From a virus: a stretch of DNA of 52,415 nucleotides. Shown here one piece after another: positions 30,113 through 39,851 of this stretch. The notes beneath the pieces are model-generated. The model worked only from the letters and a program-made list of their open reading frames with translations. It was not told the origin of the DNA and did not search any database. Every line of letters begins with the position of its first letter. Positions within the stretch are counted from its first letter, which is position 1. The DNA lies in IMG/VR virus record IMGVR_UViG_3300030116_004169, positions 8,219 through 60,633 of that record; one strand, written 5' to 3'. Both the position numbers and the translations under genes were made by a program.

Positions 30113-30843
30113 TATTTATATGTTCTTTCAAACCATTTGTGTTCGTATTCTAATATCATATCTTCTGTCATCTTAAATTCTTGATACACTAAATCTTTTG
30201 TGCATACACATATTAAACCTTGCGTAATTGGTCCGTGATTATGTTTATGAGCTATAGCATAAGCAGCTATTTGATAGTAATAATCTTCAATCCATTCTTC
30301 TCTTTTAGGTTTATTAGCTTGTTTGAAATCTATAATTGTAGGTTGATCATCATACAAGCCAACAAGATCGGTGCACCCTGCCCAAGCTATTTTTTTTGGG
30401 TTAGGATATAAAGAGGGGCAGTAATCACTATATTGTAAATTAACTTCGCTACCCCAAACCTCTGATAGTTTTTCTAAATTATCTACAACTGTATGAGCCA
30501 TCATTCTAGGTAATGAGCCTTTATCAGATAAATTTAAATATCCTTTACCTCTACAATACTGCTCTAATACATAATGCATTTCTGTGCCTCTGCTGGCTGC
30601 TTGGTTCGTGATACGAGCTGCTTCCTGGTATCCTACTTTATCTCTCCATCTGTCTAATGATTCTATCTTTTCTTGACTTTGTGTTTTTGATAAGATGGTT
30701 GTTACAGAGGGTATTTTTTCTTCACCAACATTATAAGTTCTTCCTGTGTCTTCATCATTTCTTGTATACTCTGAGTACTTGTATTTATCTACAATACTAA
30801 AGTCTGTTATAGTAAACGATTTATTTTTTTTTATTATCTTCAT
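30076..30843 (-). CDS. PD-(D/E)XK exonuclease (MGME1/Cas4-like)
   Basis: 255 aa from ATG 30843; the frame is open upstream, but that part lies inside the preceding gene and looks random. Motifs: IPSVTTIL, RGTEMHYVLEQYC (His of the first motif), WAGCTDLVGLY (D), TIIDFKQANK (D-x-K site), DYYYQIAAYAIAH (Q-x-x-x-Y). This series is typical of RecB-like exonucleases, close in style to mitochondrial MGME1. Expected role: processing DNA ends or RNA-DNA flaps. No ribosome site; the start overlaps the upstream gene, so coupling is likely. Confidence 0.85.
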   Translation of the reverse strand: MKIIKKNKSFTITDFSIVDKYKYSEYTRNDEDTGRTYNVGEEKIPSVTTILSKTQSQEKIESLDRWRDKVGYQEAARITNQAASRGTEMHYVLEQYCRGKGYLNLSDKGSLPRMMAHTVVDNLEKLSEVWGSEVNLQYSDYCPSLYPNPKKIAWAGCTDLVGLYDDQPTIIDFKQANKPKREEWIEDYYYQIAAYAIAHKHNHGPITQGLICVCTKDLVYQEFKMTEDMILEYEHKWFERTYKYYKKVNTSSPKV

Positions 30844-31525
30844 CAGGAGCGTACAAATTATTAAATGTATACTCAGGGTCAAGGTATGATTCGTCCTCTT
30901 CAGATGAAAAAACATATTGAGATGGTCTAAAATCAGGTGCACCTTTCCCTGTCACCCATAATGCAGGATTTGTGGCTCTTATTCTATTGTTAGGTTGAGC
31001 TACAATTTGACCTGCAAATTCACCACTTGTTAATCTTAAAATATGAGATTGCTTATGTTGAGCTGGATCATCACCTAAAGATGTCAACTCATCACCATTC
31101 GTATAATCAATAGTAAAGTAATATTGAGCATTATAGAATTGACCATCTATCTTTACGATCCACGGACTAGAACTTGTCCTATCATATTTAATGATTGCAA
31201 AATGTCTGGAACTACAATCCCAGGGCTGAACAAAATGGTTAGGTAATCTGGGAGGAAAACCATCCATTATTTCATCAGCGACAAGGGATTGTATAGGCAT
31301 TCTTGCCCACATAGCTCCACCATGCACATTAGAATCAGATAGCCTATTATCTTCATCTTCGCAACCAGTAAACACAACTTGAAAACTTAAACTTCGATCA
31401 GGTATTGCTGTGACTGCGATTGCGTGAGCATGTAAAAACTCACCATGATATAAGGAGTGATTGTGTGTGAATTCTCTTCTTACCCAAACTGGGAAGTGAG
31501 GTATGTTTGCAGTTAAGTATGCCAT
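30821..31525 (-). CDS. Conserved marine-phage protein, unknown
   Basis: 234 aa. Segments HFPVWVRREFTHNHSLYHGEF, HGGAMWARMPI, QPWDCSSRHFAI, DDPAQHKQSHILRLT and GAPDFRPSQYVFS are ones I recall as strongly conserved in uncultured marine phages. Many His/Trp/Asp suggest a metal-binding or carbohydrate-active fold, but no known catalytic set is recognised. It sits between internal virion genes and the nuclease. Confidence 0.75.
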   Translation of the reverse strand: MAYLTANIPHFPVWVRREFTHNHSLYHGEFLHAHAIAVTAIPDRSLSFQVVFTGCEDEDNRLSDSNVHGGAMWARMPIQSLVADEIMDGFPPRLPNHFVQPWDCSSRHFAIIKYDRTSSSPWIVKIDGQFYNAQYYFTIDYTNGDELTSLGDDPAQHKQSHILRLTSGEFAGQIVAQPNNRIRATNPALWVTGKGAPDFRPSQYVFSSEEDESYLDPEYTFNNLYAPDEDNKKK

Positions 31526-31554
31526 ACCTCAATATAACTAAAGTAAGTTATTAA

Positions 31555-31899
31555 TCAACTACCTTTTTTATTTTTAGTTAATGTAAATCCCATTTTACTT
31601 GCTACTGTTCTTAATTTATTTAAAGTCATATTGCCTGGTGCGCCAGATAATGCTTTTCTTCTAGCAATAAAAGCTGAGTCTTTTGCTTTTATCATTTTAC
31701 CAGCTTTAGCGTAGCTTTTGGTTCCCATCATTTTACCAGCTTTGGCATAACTCTTAGTACCCATCATTTTACCAGCTTTGGCATAACTCTTAGTACCCAT
31801 CATTTTACCAGCTCTAGCGTAACTTTTAGTACCCATACCACCTACTTTTTTCTTAACTATTTTTTTGTTCATAGGTTTTTTTGCACTAGCTCTTTTCAT
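31555..31899 (-). CDS. Basic protein with four 12-residue repeats
   Basis: 114 aa, about 30% Lys/Arg. Residues 22-69 are four tandem copies of MGTKSYAKAGKM (one R for K). A Lys-rich N-terminus precedes and a C-terminal GNMTLNKLRTVASKMGFTLTKNKKG follows, which resembles a SAP/ LEM-like helix-turn. Such charge and repeats fit DNA condensation or binding in the head. Function is inferred from composition. Confidence 0.65.
   Translation of the reverse strand: MKRASAKKPMNKKIVKKKVGGMGTKSYARAGKMMGTKSYAKAGKMMGTKSYAKAGKMMGTKSYAKAGKMIKAKDSAFIARRKALSGAPGNMTLNKLRTVASKMGFTLTKNKKGS
31693..31836 (-). repeat. Four 36-bp tandem repeats in the coding region
   Basis: 4 x 36 bp, encoding MGTKSYA(K/R)AGKM. The middle copies are nearly identical at DNA level (plus-strand unit contains TTTGGCATAACTCTTAGTAC), the outer ones differ at silent sites, so copy number may change by slippage. 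Confidence 0.9.
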
Positions 31900-31914
31900 T
31901 TTACTCTCCTTTAT

Positions 31915-32580
31915 TTACTGATTATTATACATTTCTTCATCTTCAATTTCAATCCAATTACCACGCATTTTTTTTTGATCTAAATACAATTCCATATCAG
32001 CCCATTCACGACCCTCATTCATACATATATAAAAATACTTTGGCTCATAAATGAGACAGCTGTGATCATCATATTCTAAATTGTGTGCACGAAGTGGTTG
32101 ACCTAAACTTACAAAAAATTTAAAAGTAACACCAGCAGCCACACCTATAAAAGCAAGCGTAACAACTGTGATCAATCCATATTTTATATATTCCTCTATC
32201 TCTTGTCTTTTTTTTAGTCGTCTAGCTCTTTCTTCTTTTATAGCTTGTTTCCTCGCATCAATACGTTTTTTTCTCTCTTGTAATATATATTCCCAAGTTC
32301 CCGGCCCGAAGCGGAGATTTACTAGATTTTTTAACTCATTTAATTGCTCACGAGCTAACTTAGCGTCAATAACTTCTTTTGCAACATTTTCGGTTGCAAA
32401 CACGTCGACATTTGCCTTATCACGAGCTTTAATCGTTTGTTGCTCACCCATCATAGCCTTATCAATATGGCCTATTATGTCACCTATATCGTTGCAAGTT
32501 TGTATCTGTTGTTTGACAAAATCGACACTTTTTTTGACTAGGGCTATGCCAGCTAAAGCCGTGGATATTGGTTCAACCAT
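31915..32580 (-). CDS. Membrane-anchored virion/lysis-region protein
   Basis: 221 aa from ATG 32580, which overlaps the upstream stop. Begins MVEPISTALAGIALVKKSVDFVKQQIQTCNDIGDI, a pattern common in marine phages, then a long charged helix (about 80-135) and one membrane segment (about 137-160, GLITVVTLAFIGVAAGVTFKFF). C-terminal 55 residues with three Cys would lie in the periplasm. Role unknown; in this place a spanin-like or DNA-entry role could be imagined. Confidence 0.6.
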   Translation of the reverse strand: MVEPISTALAGIALVKKSVDFVKQQIQTCNDIGDIIGHIDKAMMGEQQTIKARDKANVDVFATENVAKEVIDAKLAREQLNELKNLVNLRFGPGTWEYILQERKKRIDARKQAIKEERARRLKKRQEIEEYIKYGLITVVTLAFIGVAAGVTFKFFVSLGQPLRAHNLEYDDHSCLIYEPKYFYICMNEGREWADMELYLDQKKMRGNWIEIEDEEMYNNQ

Positions 32581-32803
32581 TTTGACGCTCAATAAACCTA
32601 TCTAGCTTTGCTTCTAATCTTCGAAGTTGTTCTAGTATTTGAGTAGTCTGTGACTGTGCATCATCACGAGGCAGGTACTCTTCCCTGGTTTTATTGAGTA
32701 GTATTTGTAGTCTCTTTACTTCAGAAAACATTTTACTAAATGCCCAACCAAATGCTGATATAAGCACTGTAAGTAAAATATTCCAAAGCATCATGTTATC
32801 CAC
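32573..32803 (-). CDS. Small membrane + coiled-coil protein
   Basis: 76 aa: one N-terminal membrane helix (about 5-24), then a coiled coil (about 27-72) ending LEAKLDRFIERQNG. This matches an inner-membrane spanin subunit (Rz-like) or a pore-forming helper; no outer-membrane partner (lipobox) is seen. GTG start with AGAGGA 7 bases upstream, inside the end of the previous gene; ATG at 32794 is the alternative. Confidence 0.55.
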   Translation of the reverse strand: MDNMMLWNILLTVLISAFGWAFSKMFSEVKRLQILLNKTREEYLPRDDAQSQTTQILEQLRRLEAKLDRFIERQNG

Positions 32804-35800
32804 GTTGCATTCCTCTAGTTGCTAATAGTTCTCCTATTTCATCATCTGGAAATAAAGCTTTGTAAACACCTTGTCTATTAGTGTTAGGATCAAACATAGC
32901 TGTTTGCATAGAGGATTTGGGTTGATTCTGTGCTACTTGTGTAGTTTGTTCATCATCTTGTTGCATCTCTTCCTGCATCTGGTTAGCTCTTGCATTATCA
33001 AAATTCATTTGATCTATTTCATCAGCGTTTTGTATTTCTATATTTTTTGCACTTGCTGTGTTAGTTCCTTTTAATATCTCATCATATTTAGCTTTGTCTT
33101 CAACACTAGCGTTTTGATAAAGGTAAGCATCAGGAAACATTCTTTTTAAATTTGCTTGTGGTAAATATTTAGTTCTGAAAGTTGTATCAGGAATCTTAGT
33201 TTTTTTACTATTCAAATAGTCCATTAATTGTTGTGCTGATATTTTATCTACATCAATTTTTACTTCATCATCTTCATCAGCAAAGTAATTTAAAAGTATA
33301 CCTAGTGATCTTCTTTTCTTAGGAGATAAATACTTTCCAAAAGGTTGTGTTAAAGATATGAAAGGAAAGTCTTGTAGACCACCTTTACCTAGTCTTTCTA
33401 ATCTCTCCTCTGGAGAATACAAATCTAATAGAGCTTTTCCATATTTAGGATTTGATAGCAAACTACCAAAGCCTCTTAATAACATAGGCATCAAAATTAA
33501 GCCAGCGATACCCATACCAACCATTGGTGCTCCCATAAATCCAGCTACAGCACCAGCACCTAAAGTTATACCTGTTAATTGGATTCTTCTGTTAGCGTAT
33601 TTTGATGAGTCACCAATAGCTTGAGAATAATACTGGTCTACTACTTTAAGAAAATTATTTAAATTAGAAACTATTTCCTCACCTTTCTTACCACCACCAA
33701 ATATTTTTGCTAACCTTTGTTCACCATAAGGATTTACATTTCCATTTCTATCTATTAAACCTAGATTTTGTTTTACTTGATCAATACCTTTAAATGAACC
33801 TAATTCAGCAGGATCTAACTGTTTTTCTATCATATCTCCTTTAATTACACCAACATCACCCTCTATACTTTTTTGCCCTTTTAACGCTCTTTGACTTAGT
33901 AAATCTTCCGTGCCTGTTTTTTGTAATATCTCATCAGCAAAAACAGTTCTCAACATACCTTGATCCTGAAGTTGTTTTAATTGTGTAGTGCTTATGGCTT
34001 TACCTTCTTTTGGCTGATAATCAAAGGCTCTGTAAAAAGCATCATACATAAATCGTGAACCAAGTCTATCCATAAAAGCTCTGCCTGTTTTTTGCGCTAC
34101 ACCTTTATCAGTTGCACCTACTAAAAACGTTAATTCATCTAAAGCCTCAATAGGACCATCTTTGAGTATTGCTGTGATAGTTTTATCAAACATAGTTGAA
34201 GGATAAAAATCTTTACCTTTAGCAGTTCCTGGAATACCTAATGTAGATTTAGCAGTAAATAAGTAGTCACCAAACTTCTGCAATTCTTTAGCTGTCATAC
34301 TATTAAATGGATCTGTCAGAGCTGAAAAAGAATGAAATTGAGCTCGGAGATTATCTCCAAACATTTTAAGTTTATCAGATTTTTCTTTAAATTGTTGTCT
34401 ATTTAAACCTTGAAAAGATGGGCTATCTTTTAATATATTAGCTTGTGTTCCAGCATCTCCGACACTAGCAAAATCTTTATCCATAGCTAATCGCATATCT
34501 GTTGCAGCTGTTAATATTTTCTTGCTGTTAGGAGAGTTTCTTACAGCATCATTTAATTGTTCTTTTAAACCCATATATTGTAAAGGTGTTAAAAAATCTT
34601 TGTCTGTAAAAACACCTGCGTCTGCGAACTTAAGTAATAAAGCATTTGTAGGTGTCATATTAAATTGACTTTTTTTTAAGACTTCATCATCTGCTAAATT
34701 TAATTTTGATATTTGAAATAAATCTATATTTTCTTGAAGGTTTGTAGCTGCTGCTCTTATGTTGCTTACTGGTATCATTTCAGGATTACCAAATTCCAAT
34801 GCTTCATTTTTTAAAGTTTTAAAACCTTCATCTATCATATTTTGAAATTGTCTGTAGTTATTGTTTAATACATCCATAGCTTGATACCCTAAAACTTGTG
34901 ATGTTGTAATTGGAGATAAATTTTGTGCAAATTTAAACATACCAGATACAAGAGCTTTTTCAGATTCTACTCTATCTTTTTTAGCTTGTTTTGCAACACC
35001 TGGGAAAATACCAATAGTTGTATAAAAGTCTTTTGTTTGTCCTCCAGCTACACCCTTTCCTCTTTCTGACAACTGTCCTATATTTAGGTTGACACCATAT
35101 TCAATAGCTGCATCACCAATCTCTTTTGCATTTGTTTTACTTCCTGTACCAGTCAAGCCTTTAGCAAAAGCTTTAGCTAGTATTGATGCAGATTGAATCA
35201 ATGCAGTAGCACCACCAGCCCATAGTAAAGAGTTTCTTGCTGCATCTATGGCGTGTATCGTGCTTCTTGTTAAAGGGTCTTGCTGATCTATTTCTTTTTC
35301 AGACAAGTCTGCTAAATCATAAGTTGCTTGAGCAGCAAAATCTTTATCAAAATTATTCACAACATCAAAAGCTAAAGAACCACCAGCTGCACCTAAACTA
35401 CCTGCTGCTACTGATTTTAATTCTGTTTTTGCTACTTGTGTCAAACCTGCTCGACTTGCGTCAAGGGTTTTATTGGCTGCATTTTCTAATACTCCTACTG
35501 TTCTTGCAAACAATCTTCCTGGCAGACCAAATCTTTTGACCAAAGGTGCCTTCTCTAAAAAATTACTTAACTTTGCTACTGTAGGAGAGAAGCCAGCTCT
35601 GTAATTAGGAGCAAAAGTTTGTTTGCCTCCTGATTGCACAAAAGCATCTATCAATTTTTGTCTGTCTACAGCGTACATAGAAAACGACCCAACTACATCA
35701 GACATTGTCTCATAACTACCTCTGGTAGTAAGAACCTCACCTAATCCTGGTAAATTTACACCGGGCACAGTTTCTTCTGCTGTTTCTATTTTGGAAGCTA

Positions 35801-35972
35801 ATTCAGACTTACCTCTTTGTCTATACCTTATAAGATCATTAACACCATCAAAACCAGTAAGCACTCCACTTTTAAAACCTTTATCTAAAGCTTGTAGCTG
35901 CTCTTGATTTAAAGTATCTGTGTCCAAAGCATTATTATTTATTTGCTCTTGTATTTCTTTTATCTTGCTCAT
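32796..35972 (-). CDS. Giant internal virion protein (1058 aa)
   Basis: 1058 aa, mainly helical. Hydrophobic stretches near 185-205 (AAGSLGAAGGSLAFDVV), 250-270 and 795-830 (GITLGAGAVAGFMGAPMVGMGIAGLILMP) could insert in membranes. Gln-rich end with NRQGVYKALFPDDEIGELLATR. Size, helicity, membrane-active segments and its place next to a second giant protein match T7 gp15/gp16-type proteins ejected before DNA to form a channel. No lytic transglycosylase motif is seen. Function by analogy. Confidence 0.65.
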   Translation of the reverse strand: MSKIKEIQEQINNNALDTDTLNQEQLQALDKGFKSGVLTGFDGVNDLIRYRQRGKSELASKIETAEETVPGVNLPGLGEVLTTRGSYETMSDVVGSFSMYAVDRQKLIDAFVQSGGKQTFAPNYRAGFSPTVAKLSNFLEKAPLVKRFGLPGRLFARTVGVLENAANKTLDASRAGLTQVAKTELKSVAAGSLGAAGGSLAFDVVNNFDKDFAAQATYDLADLSEKEIDQQDPLTRSTIHAIDAARNSLLWAGGATALIQSASILAKAFAKGLTGTGSKTNAKEIGDAAIEYGVNLNIGQLSERGKGVAGGQTKDFYTTIGIFPGVAKQAKKDRVESEKALVSGMFKFAQNLSPITTSQVLGYQAMDVLNNNYRQFQNMIDEGFKTLKNEALEFGNPEMIPVSNIRAAATNLQENIDLFQISKLNLADDEVLKKSQFNMTPTNALLLKFADAGVFTDKDFLTPLQYMGLKEQLNDAVRNSPNSKKILTAATDMRLAMDKDFASVGDAGTQANILKDSPSFQGLNRQQFKEKSDKLKMFGDNLRAQFHSFSALTDPFNSMTAKELQKFGDYLFTAKSTLGIPGTAKGKDFYPSTMFDKTITAILKDGPIEALDELTFLVGATDKGVAQKTGRAFMDRLGSRFMYDAFYRAFDYQPKEGKAISTTQLKQLQDQGMLRTVFADEILQKTGTEDLLSQRALKGQKSIEGDVGVIKGDMIEKQLDPAELGSFKGIDQVKQNLGLIDRNGNVNPYGEQRLAKIFGGGKKGEEIVSNLNNFLKVVDQYYSQAIGDSSKYANRRIQLTGITLGAGAVAGFMGAPMVGMGIAGLILMPMLLRGFGSLLSNPKYGKALLDLYSPEERLERLGKGGLQDFPFISLTQPFGKYLSPKKRRSLGILLNYFADEDDEVKIDVDKISAQQLMDYLNSKKTKIPDTTFRTKYLPQANLKRMFPDAYLYQNASVEDKAKYDEILKGTNTASAKNIEIQNADEIDQMNFDNARANQMQEEMQQDDEQTTQVAQNQPKSSMQTAMFDPNTNRQGVYKALFPDDEIGELLATRGMQRG

Positions 35973-38635
35973 TTAAATGCTTCCTCTATACTTTTTTGTG
36001 CATCTAAGGCAAAATTTTGTGTTGCACTTAAATTTTGATCTGTTGCAAAAGTTTTACCCATTTGTGTTAGCCCTTGTATGATGTAAGGATTATTAGGAAA
36101 CATTTTTGCTAAAGCTCTAGGATCACCTCCAACTCTCATATATTCTCTTGATACCCCTTGCATAATGTCTAGTGTTTCATTGTAGATAGCACCATAGTTT
36201 TTTCTTATAATATCTTTAGAGCCAATAGTTTTGATAATTGTAGTTCTTTTACCTGATTGTTTTAAATCCTCATTAGAAATCCTGTCTCTTGTTTTATTCA
36301 TACGTGCAAGTAAATATCTTGCTCTTGATTCAATAATAAGCATAGTAGATAAAGCTTTAATCTCTTCATCAGAAGCATTTCTGCCAGCCGTTCTTCTTAG
36401 ATAATTCATATCCTGAGACCTTTCAACTGCTTTATCATAATTCTTTTTGTATTCATTAAAAACTTCTTCTTTCATTTCATTGGCAGTTCCTGCACCTCTA
36501 ACGTTTGCTAAAAAATCGTCGTGAGAGGCATCACTAACATCAAATATAGTGTTAGCTTCTGGATTGCTTGTAAAAAAATCAGACACAGTTTTATATGCTG
36601 AACCTAAAATAGGTCCTGCTACAGGAATATCCTCAGCTGTTGATTGAATTATTTGATTTAGTAATTTTAATGAACCAGATAAACCGATTACTTTACCACC
36701 AGTAGCTTTATCTGTTTGTGCAAATAAAGTAGCTAATTTAGTCAACTGATTAGCAGCTGTCATTCTATCTTTCAAATCAGCTTGTCTTCCTAAATCATAC
36801 TGCCCTTCCTCAAATTGTGCTGGATCAAATTCTGTTGGTATAGGTCTAAGTTGACCTCCCACCTCGATAAATTTCAAGTTAGCGTTTTCTTTATTTCTAT
36901 ATATTTTTAACAAGGATTCACCAGCCCAAGTAGGTTGTAAACCTAATTGTGGGTTTGCCTTTATATAATCATTAGATACAATTCTATATTCTGGTTTACC
37001 AACATTATATAATTTAGATGCCATTGTATTTTTAGCAGTAATGTTTGCAACATCTAACGCATTTTGAGCTTTAATTCTTGCAACATAAATACTACTCGCT
37101 CTTCGTAGCTGTTCATCTTTTGTTTTTGCTTCTGTTTGTAATTCAGAATTAATAATACCTATATTTTGTGTAAAGACATCTTTTAAACCTTTATTGTATT
37201 CTTGATCTAAATTTTGTATAAAATTCATATAACTGTCTGCTAAAGCTTTTGACTTTGCTTTTTCGTGCATATCAATAGCCATCATATCTTGTGCTAAACT
37301 TTCAGTTGACTGACCAAGCACATCCATAAATCCACTAAATCCAGTTTGAGAAGTCTTACCAGACATCATGCGACTTGCCCATTTTAACAAAGCATAATTT
37401 CTATAATTATTTCCTGTATCACCTGTCATATCTTGATACATTTTTTTGTATTGCTCAAAAGTTTTTCTTTTTTCTTTGTCTCTTGCTTCTATTTTTGATT
37501 CATAGTTTGCTACTGCATCAGATGCTTTTTGAAAATCAATTTTTGTCTGTGTAAGTAGGACAGATAAGTCACCTGCGTTCAATGCACCAATTAAATCTGT
37601 TGCACCAGCATTGTTTATATTACCAGTAGGATTAGCTCCATCAGCAATCATACCTTTAGCATTGTAACTACTATACCTAGCATCTGCAATATCTTGATCC
37701 TCTTTTGCTACTGGTCCTTGCCCACCTGATTTAACTTCTTTATATAAAGCAGGGTCTTCTTTATCAACCACTTCAAGATTACCCTCTTGGTTAACGTTAA
37801 CAATAGGTTGTTTATCATCTTGTATCTCCTTATTAACTTGATTATTTACCTGCATTGTTTTGTTAATTTTTTCATCGGTAACTTTGTTGGCCTCATCTAC
37901 AGCTGATACGATGTCTGTTTGATTTACATCATCATCAAGAAAAGGAACTTCCAAGTTTAATTCACTAGCAGTTAAAGGTCTTCCTAATATTTTTGCTTTT
38001 GCTGCATTTTTTTCTTTAAGTGTCAAATCTGAATCATCAATCTTTTTAAAGGCCATATTTTTTTGTTCATTAAAACTTTGTTCCTCATCAGCACCAAAAA
38101 CCAAACCTGGCGCCATTGTCAGTGCACCAATACCTAACGCAGACTTGATAGGGTTTTTCCTCAAAATTTTAGGTGTTATTCTTAAAGCTTCTCTTGCTAA
38201 TCTTCCTCCAGGTTTTACCATTTGAGCACCTTGTGCCATAAACGGATAGCTTATACCTGCTGTGCCAAAATCTTGTAAAGCCTCTTCATAATCACCTTGC
38301 ATAAAATTCACAGCACCACTACCTGCAAAGTATGGCGCTGCACCAAGTTCCAAAGCTCCAAGACCTTTTTTACCACCTCTGTATAACATATTATCTTTTA
38401 AAATATTTGGTGTTCTTTGAGATATTTGACCAGCAACATTGGAAGCACCAGATTTAATCCTACTTGCTACAGGAGCAACGGAACGTCCTAAACCAGATCG
38501 CATAGCACCAACCCCCAATCCAGTTAAATAAGGTAAACCAAAATTAACAGCTGTCCCAAATAAATGTTTTGGTACTTTTTTATGTTTTATTTGTGCTTTA
38601 TGCCTAAATAACTTTCTATTTAATACGCTATTCAT
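35969..38635 (-). CDS. Large internal virion protein (888 aa)
   Basis: 888 aa. Basic N-terminus (RKLFRHKAQIKHKK), glycine-rich hydrophobic stretches near 30-45, 95-115 and 165-190 (KSALGIGALTMAPGLVFGA), an acidic/Asn linker (about 225-290), then a long helical domain with coiled coil (350-520). It overlaps the next giant gene by 4 bp (ATGA). Same class of ejected channel proteins is likely. It could instead be a tail-tape-like protein, but that would suit a long tail, which other genes do not support. Confidence 0.62.
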   Translation of the reverse strand: MNSVLNRKLFRHKAQIKHKKVPKHLFGTAVNFGLPYLTGLGVGAMRSGLGRSVAPVASRIKSGASNVAGQISQRTPNILKDNMLYRGGKKGLGALELGAAPYFAGSGAVNFMQGDYEEALQDFGTAGISYPFMAQGAQMVKPGGRLAREALRITPKILRKNPIKSALGIGALTMAPGLVFGADEEQSFNEQKNMAFKKIDDSDLTLKEKNAAKAKILGRPLTASELNLEVPFLDDDVNQTDIVSAVDEANKVTDEKINKTMQVNNQVNKEIQDDKQPIVNVNQEGNLEVVDKEDPALYKEVKSGGQGPVAKEDQDIADARYSSYNAKGMIADGANPTGNINNAGATDLIGALNAGDLSVLLTQTKIDFQKASDAVANYESKIEARDKEKRKTFEQYKKMYQDMTGDTGNNYRNYALLKWASRMMSGKTSQTGFSGFMDVLGQSTESLAQDMMAIDMHEKAKSKALADSYMNFIQNLDQEYNKGLKDVFTQNIGIINSELQTEAKTKDEQLRRASSIYVARIKAQNALDVANITAKNTMASKLYNVGKPEYRIVSNDYIKANPQLGLQPTWAGESLLKIYRNKENANLKFIEVGGQLRPIPTEFDPAQFEEGQYDLGRQADLKDRMTAANQLTKLATLFAQTDKATGGKVIGLSGSLKLLNQIIQSTAEDIPVAGPILGSAYKTVSDFFTSNPEANTIFDVSDASHDDFLANVRGAGTANEMKEEVFNEYKKNYDKAVERSQDMNYLRRTAGRNASDEEIKALSTMLIIESRARYLLARMNKTRDRISNEDLKQSGKRTTIIKTIGSKDIIRKNYGAIYNETLDIMQGVSREYMRVGGDPRALAKMFPNNPYIIQGLTQMGKTFATDQNLSATQNFALDAQKSIEEAFK

Positions 38636-39516
38636 TATGTTAATTTACCCTTTGACAATAAGTCATATGCTTGATAAGCACCAACTCCAGCACCAGCTGC
38701 TTGTGCAAAAGGATTAACTCCAGGACCAGTACCTGCTGTCACTTGAGATGCAGCTGTTGGTAAGGCAGTCATAATGCCTTTTTGAAATTCTATTCTTTGA
38801 AATGGCTCATAAGCTCTTGCTACTTCTGTTTGTCTTTCAGCAGTCAGACCTCTTTGAGCTATATCTCTTTGTATAGCACCAGCTTGTAAAGCACTACCAA
38901 TATCTCTTTGTGCCATCGCTTGTGCCTGAGTCGCTGCTCCAGCTAAATTTTGTGCTTGTTGCATTTCTGCTTGTGTTTCAAATTGTTGTTGAGCCTGTGC
39001 TGCTCCTAATGCTTGACCAAACCCCTGAGCTCTTAATTGACCAATAGTAGCTAATCTTGCTCTTTCTGATTCAGCTCTTTGTACTCCTTCTCTTCCTCCA
39101 CCAAAAGCACCAGCACCTACTGCTTGAGCAGCTATTTCATTTTCCCTCATAGCAGCTTGTCTATTAATTTCATCTATTGTGTATCTCTCATAAGGGTTCA
39201 TAAAAGCTTCTATGTCTGGCATACCTCTAGCTACATCACCTGCTCTACCTAAAGCAGTAATACCCTGTGTTAAATAATCTTGACCTACTCCCGGTGTTAC
39301 CATACCGAAGCCTTGCATTTCTAAAGGACTAGGTCCAGCAACTCGATAAGCTGGCACTTCAACAGGTTGTTTTGCTAGATTTATACTCTCATCATAGAGA
39401 GCTAGTTTTCTTGCTTCTATTTCTGGTGCTTCTCTTGTAATTGTAGTAGATGTCCCACCTGCTGCTGGAGCAGGAGCAGGAGCTGGAGAACCACCTCCAC
39501 CAAATAAACCACTCAT
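38635..39516 (-). CDS. Ala/Gln/Gly-rich internal virion protein
   Basis: 293 aa. Pro/Ala-rich start (SPAPAPAPAAGG), then a long helix series with QAQAMAQRDIGSALQAGAIQRD, and a glycine-rich hydrophobic end (AAGAGVGAYQAYDLL). EAFMNPYERYTIDEINRQA is a stretch I recall from marine podovirus virion proteins. It probably travels with the two giant proteins; its stop and the next start share a base. Confidence 0.65.
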   Translation of the reverse strand: MSGLFGGGGSPAPAPAPAAGGTSTTITREAPEIEARKLALYDESINLAKQPVEVPAYRVAGPSPLEMQGFGMVTPGVGQDYLTQGITALGRAGDVARGMPDIEAFMNPYERYTIDEINRQAAMRENEIAAQAVGAGAFGGGREGVQRAESERARLATIGQLRAQGFGQALGAAQAQQQFETQAEMQQAQNLAGAATQAQAMAQRDIGSALQAGAIQRDIAQRGLTAERQTEVARAYEPFQRIEFQKGIMTALPTAASQVTAGTGPGVNPFAQAAGAGVGAYQAYDLLSKGKLT

Positions 39517-39851
39517 ATTATTTCCTTCCTAAGTAATACACTTTGCTTTTTAAAACCAGGTAATACTTTTTGCCACCCCTCTCTACCTAATATATCAATA
39601 GCATTAAAATGTCTTTTTCTAGCAAAATCTTCTATGTCTTTTGCTATCTCTTTCATATCTGCCATTTCTCCACCACCTAAAGCAATTCGTAAAGTATTTT
39701 TTAATTTAATACAAACAGCAGCACTTTTATTTCTTTTGAATAAATATAATTGATGTCCGTTCAAACCTTTTTCAAGATCTTCTTTGGTAAAACCTTCACC
39801 TAAACGAGCTGATGGTTCTAAAATCTTCCATGTCTCATCAGTCAGCTTCAT
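39513..39851 (-). CDS. T7 gp13 / GNAT-like internal protein
   Basis: 112 aa. End pattern DIEDFARKRHFNAIDILGREGWQKVLPGFKKQSVLLRKEI (GR.GW.K.L..GF....V.L.K) is shared by small phage proteins with an acetyltransferase-like fold, including internal virion protein A of T7-like phages. The acetyl-CoA loop is not obvious, so enzymatic activity is doubtful. It overlaps both neighbours by 1-4 bp. Confidence 0.65.
   Translation of the reverse strand: MKLTDETWKILEPSARLGEGFTKEDLEKGLNGHQLYLFKRNKSAAVCIKLKNTLRIALGGGEMADMKEIAKDIEDFARKRHFNAIDILGREGWQKVLPGFKKQSVLLRKEII

Noticed and set aside
31693-31836. Evenly spaced direct repeats as a CRISPR array
   Set aside because: The 36-bp units are contiguous, without spacers, and are in frame within a coding region; no cas genes are present.
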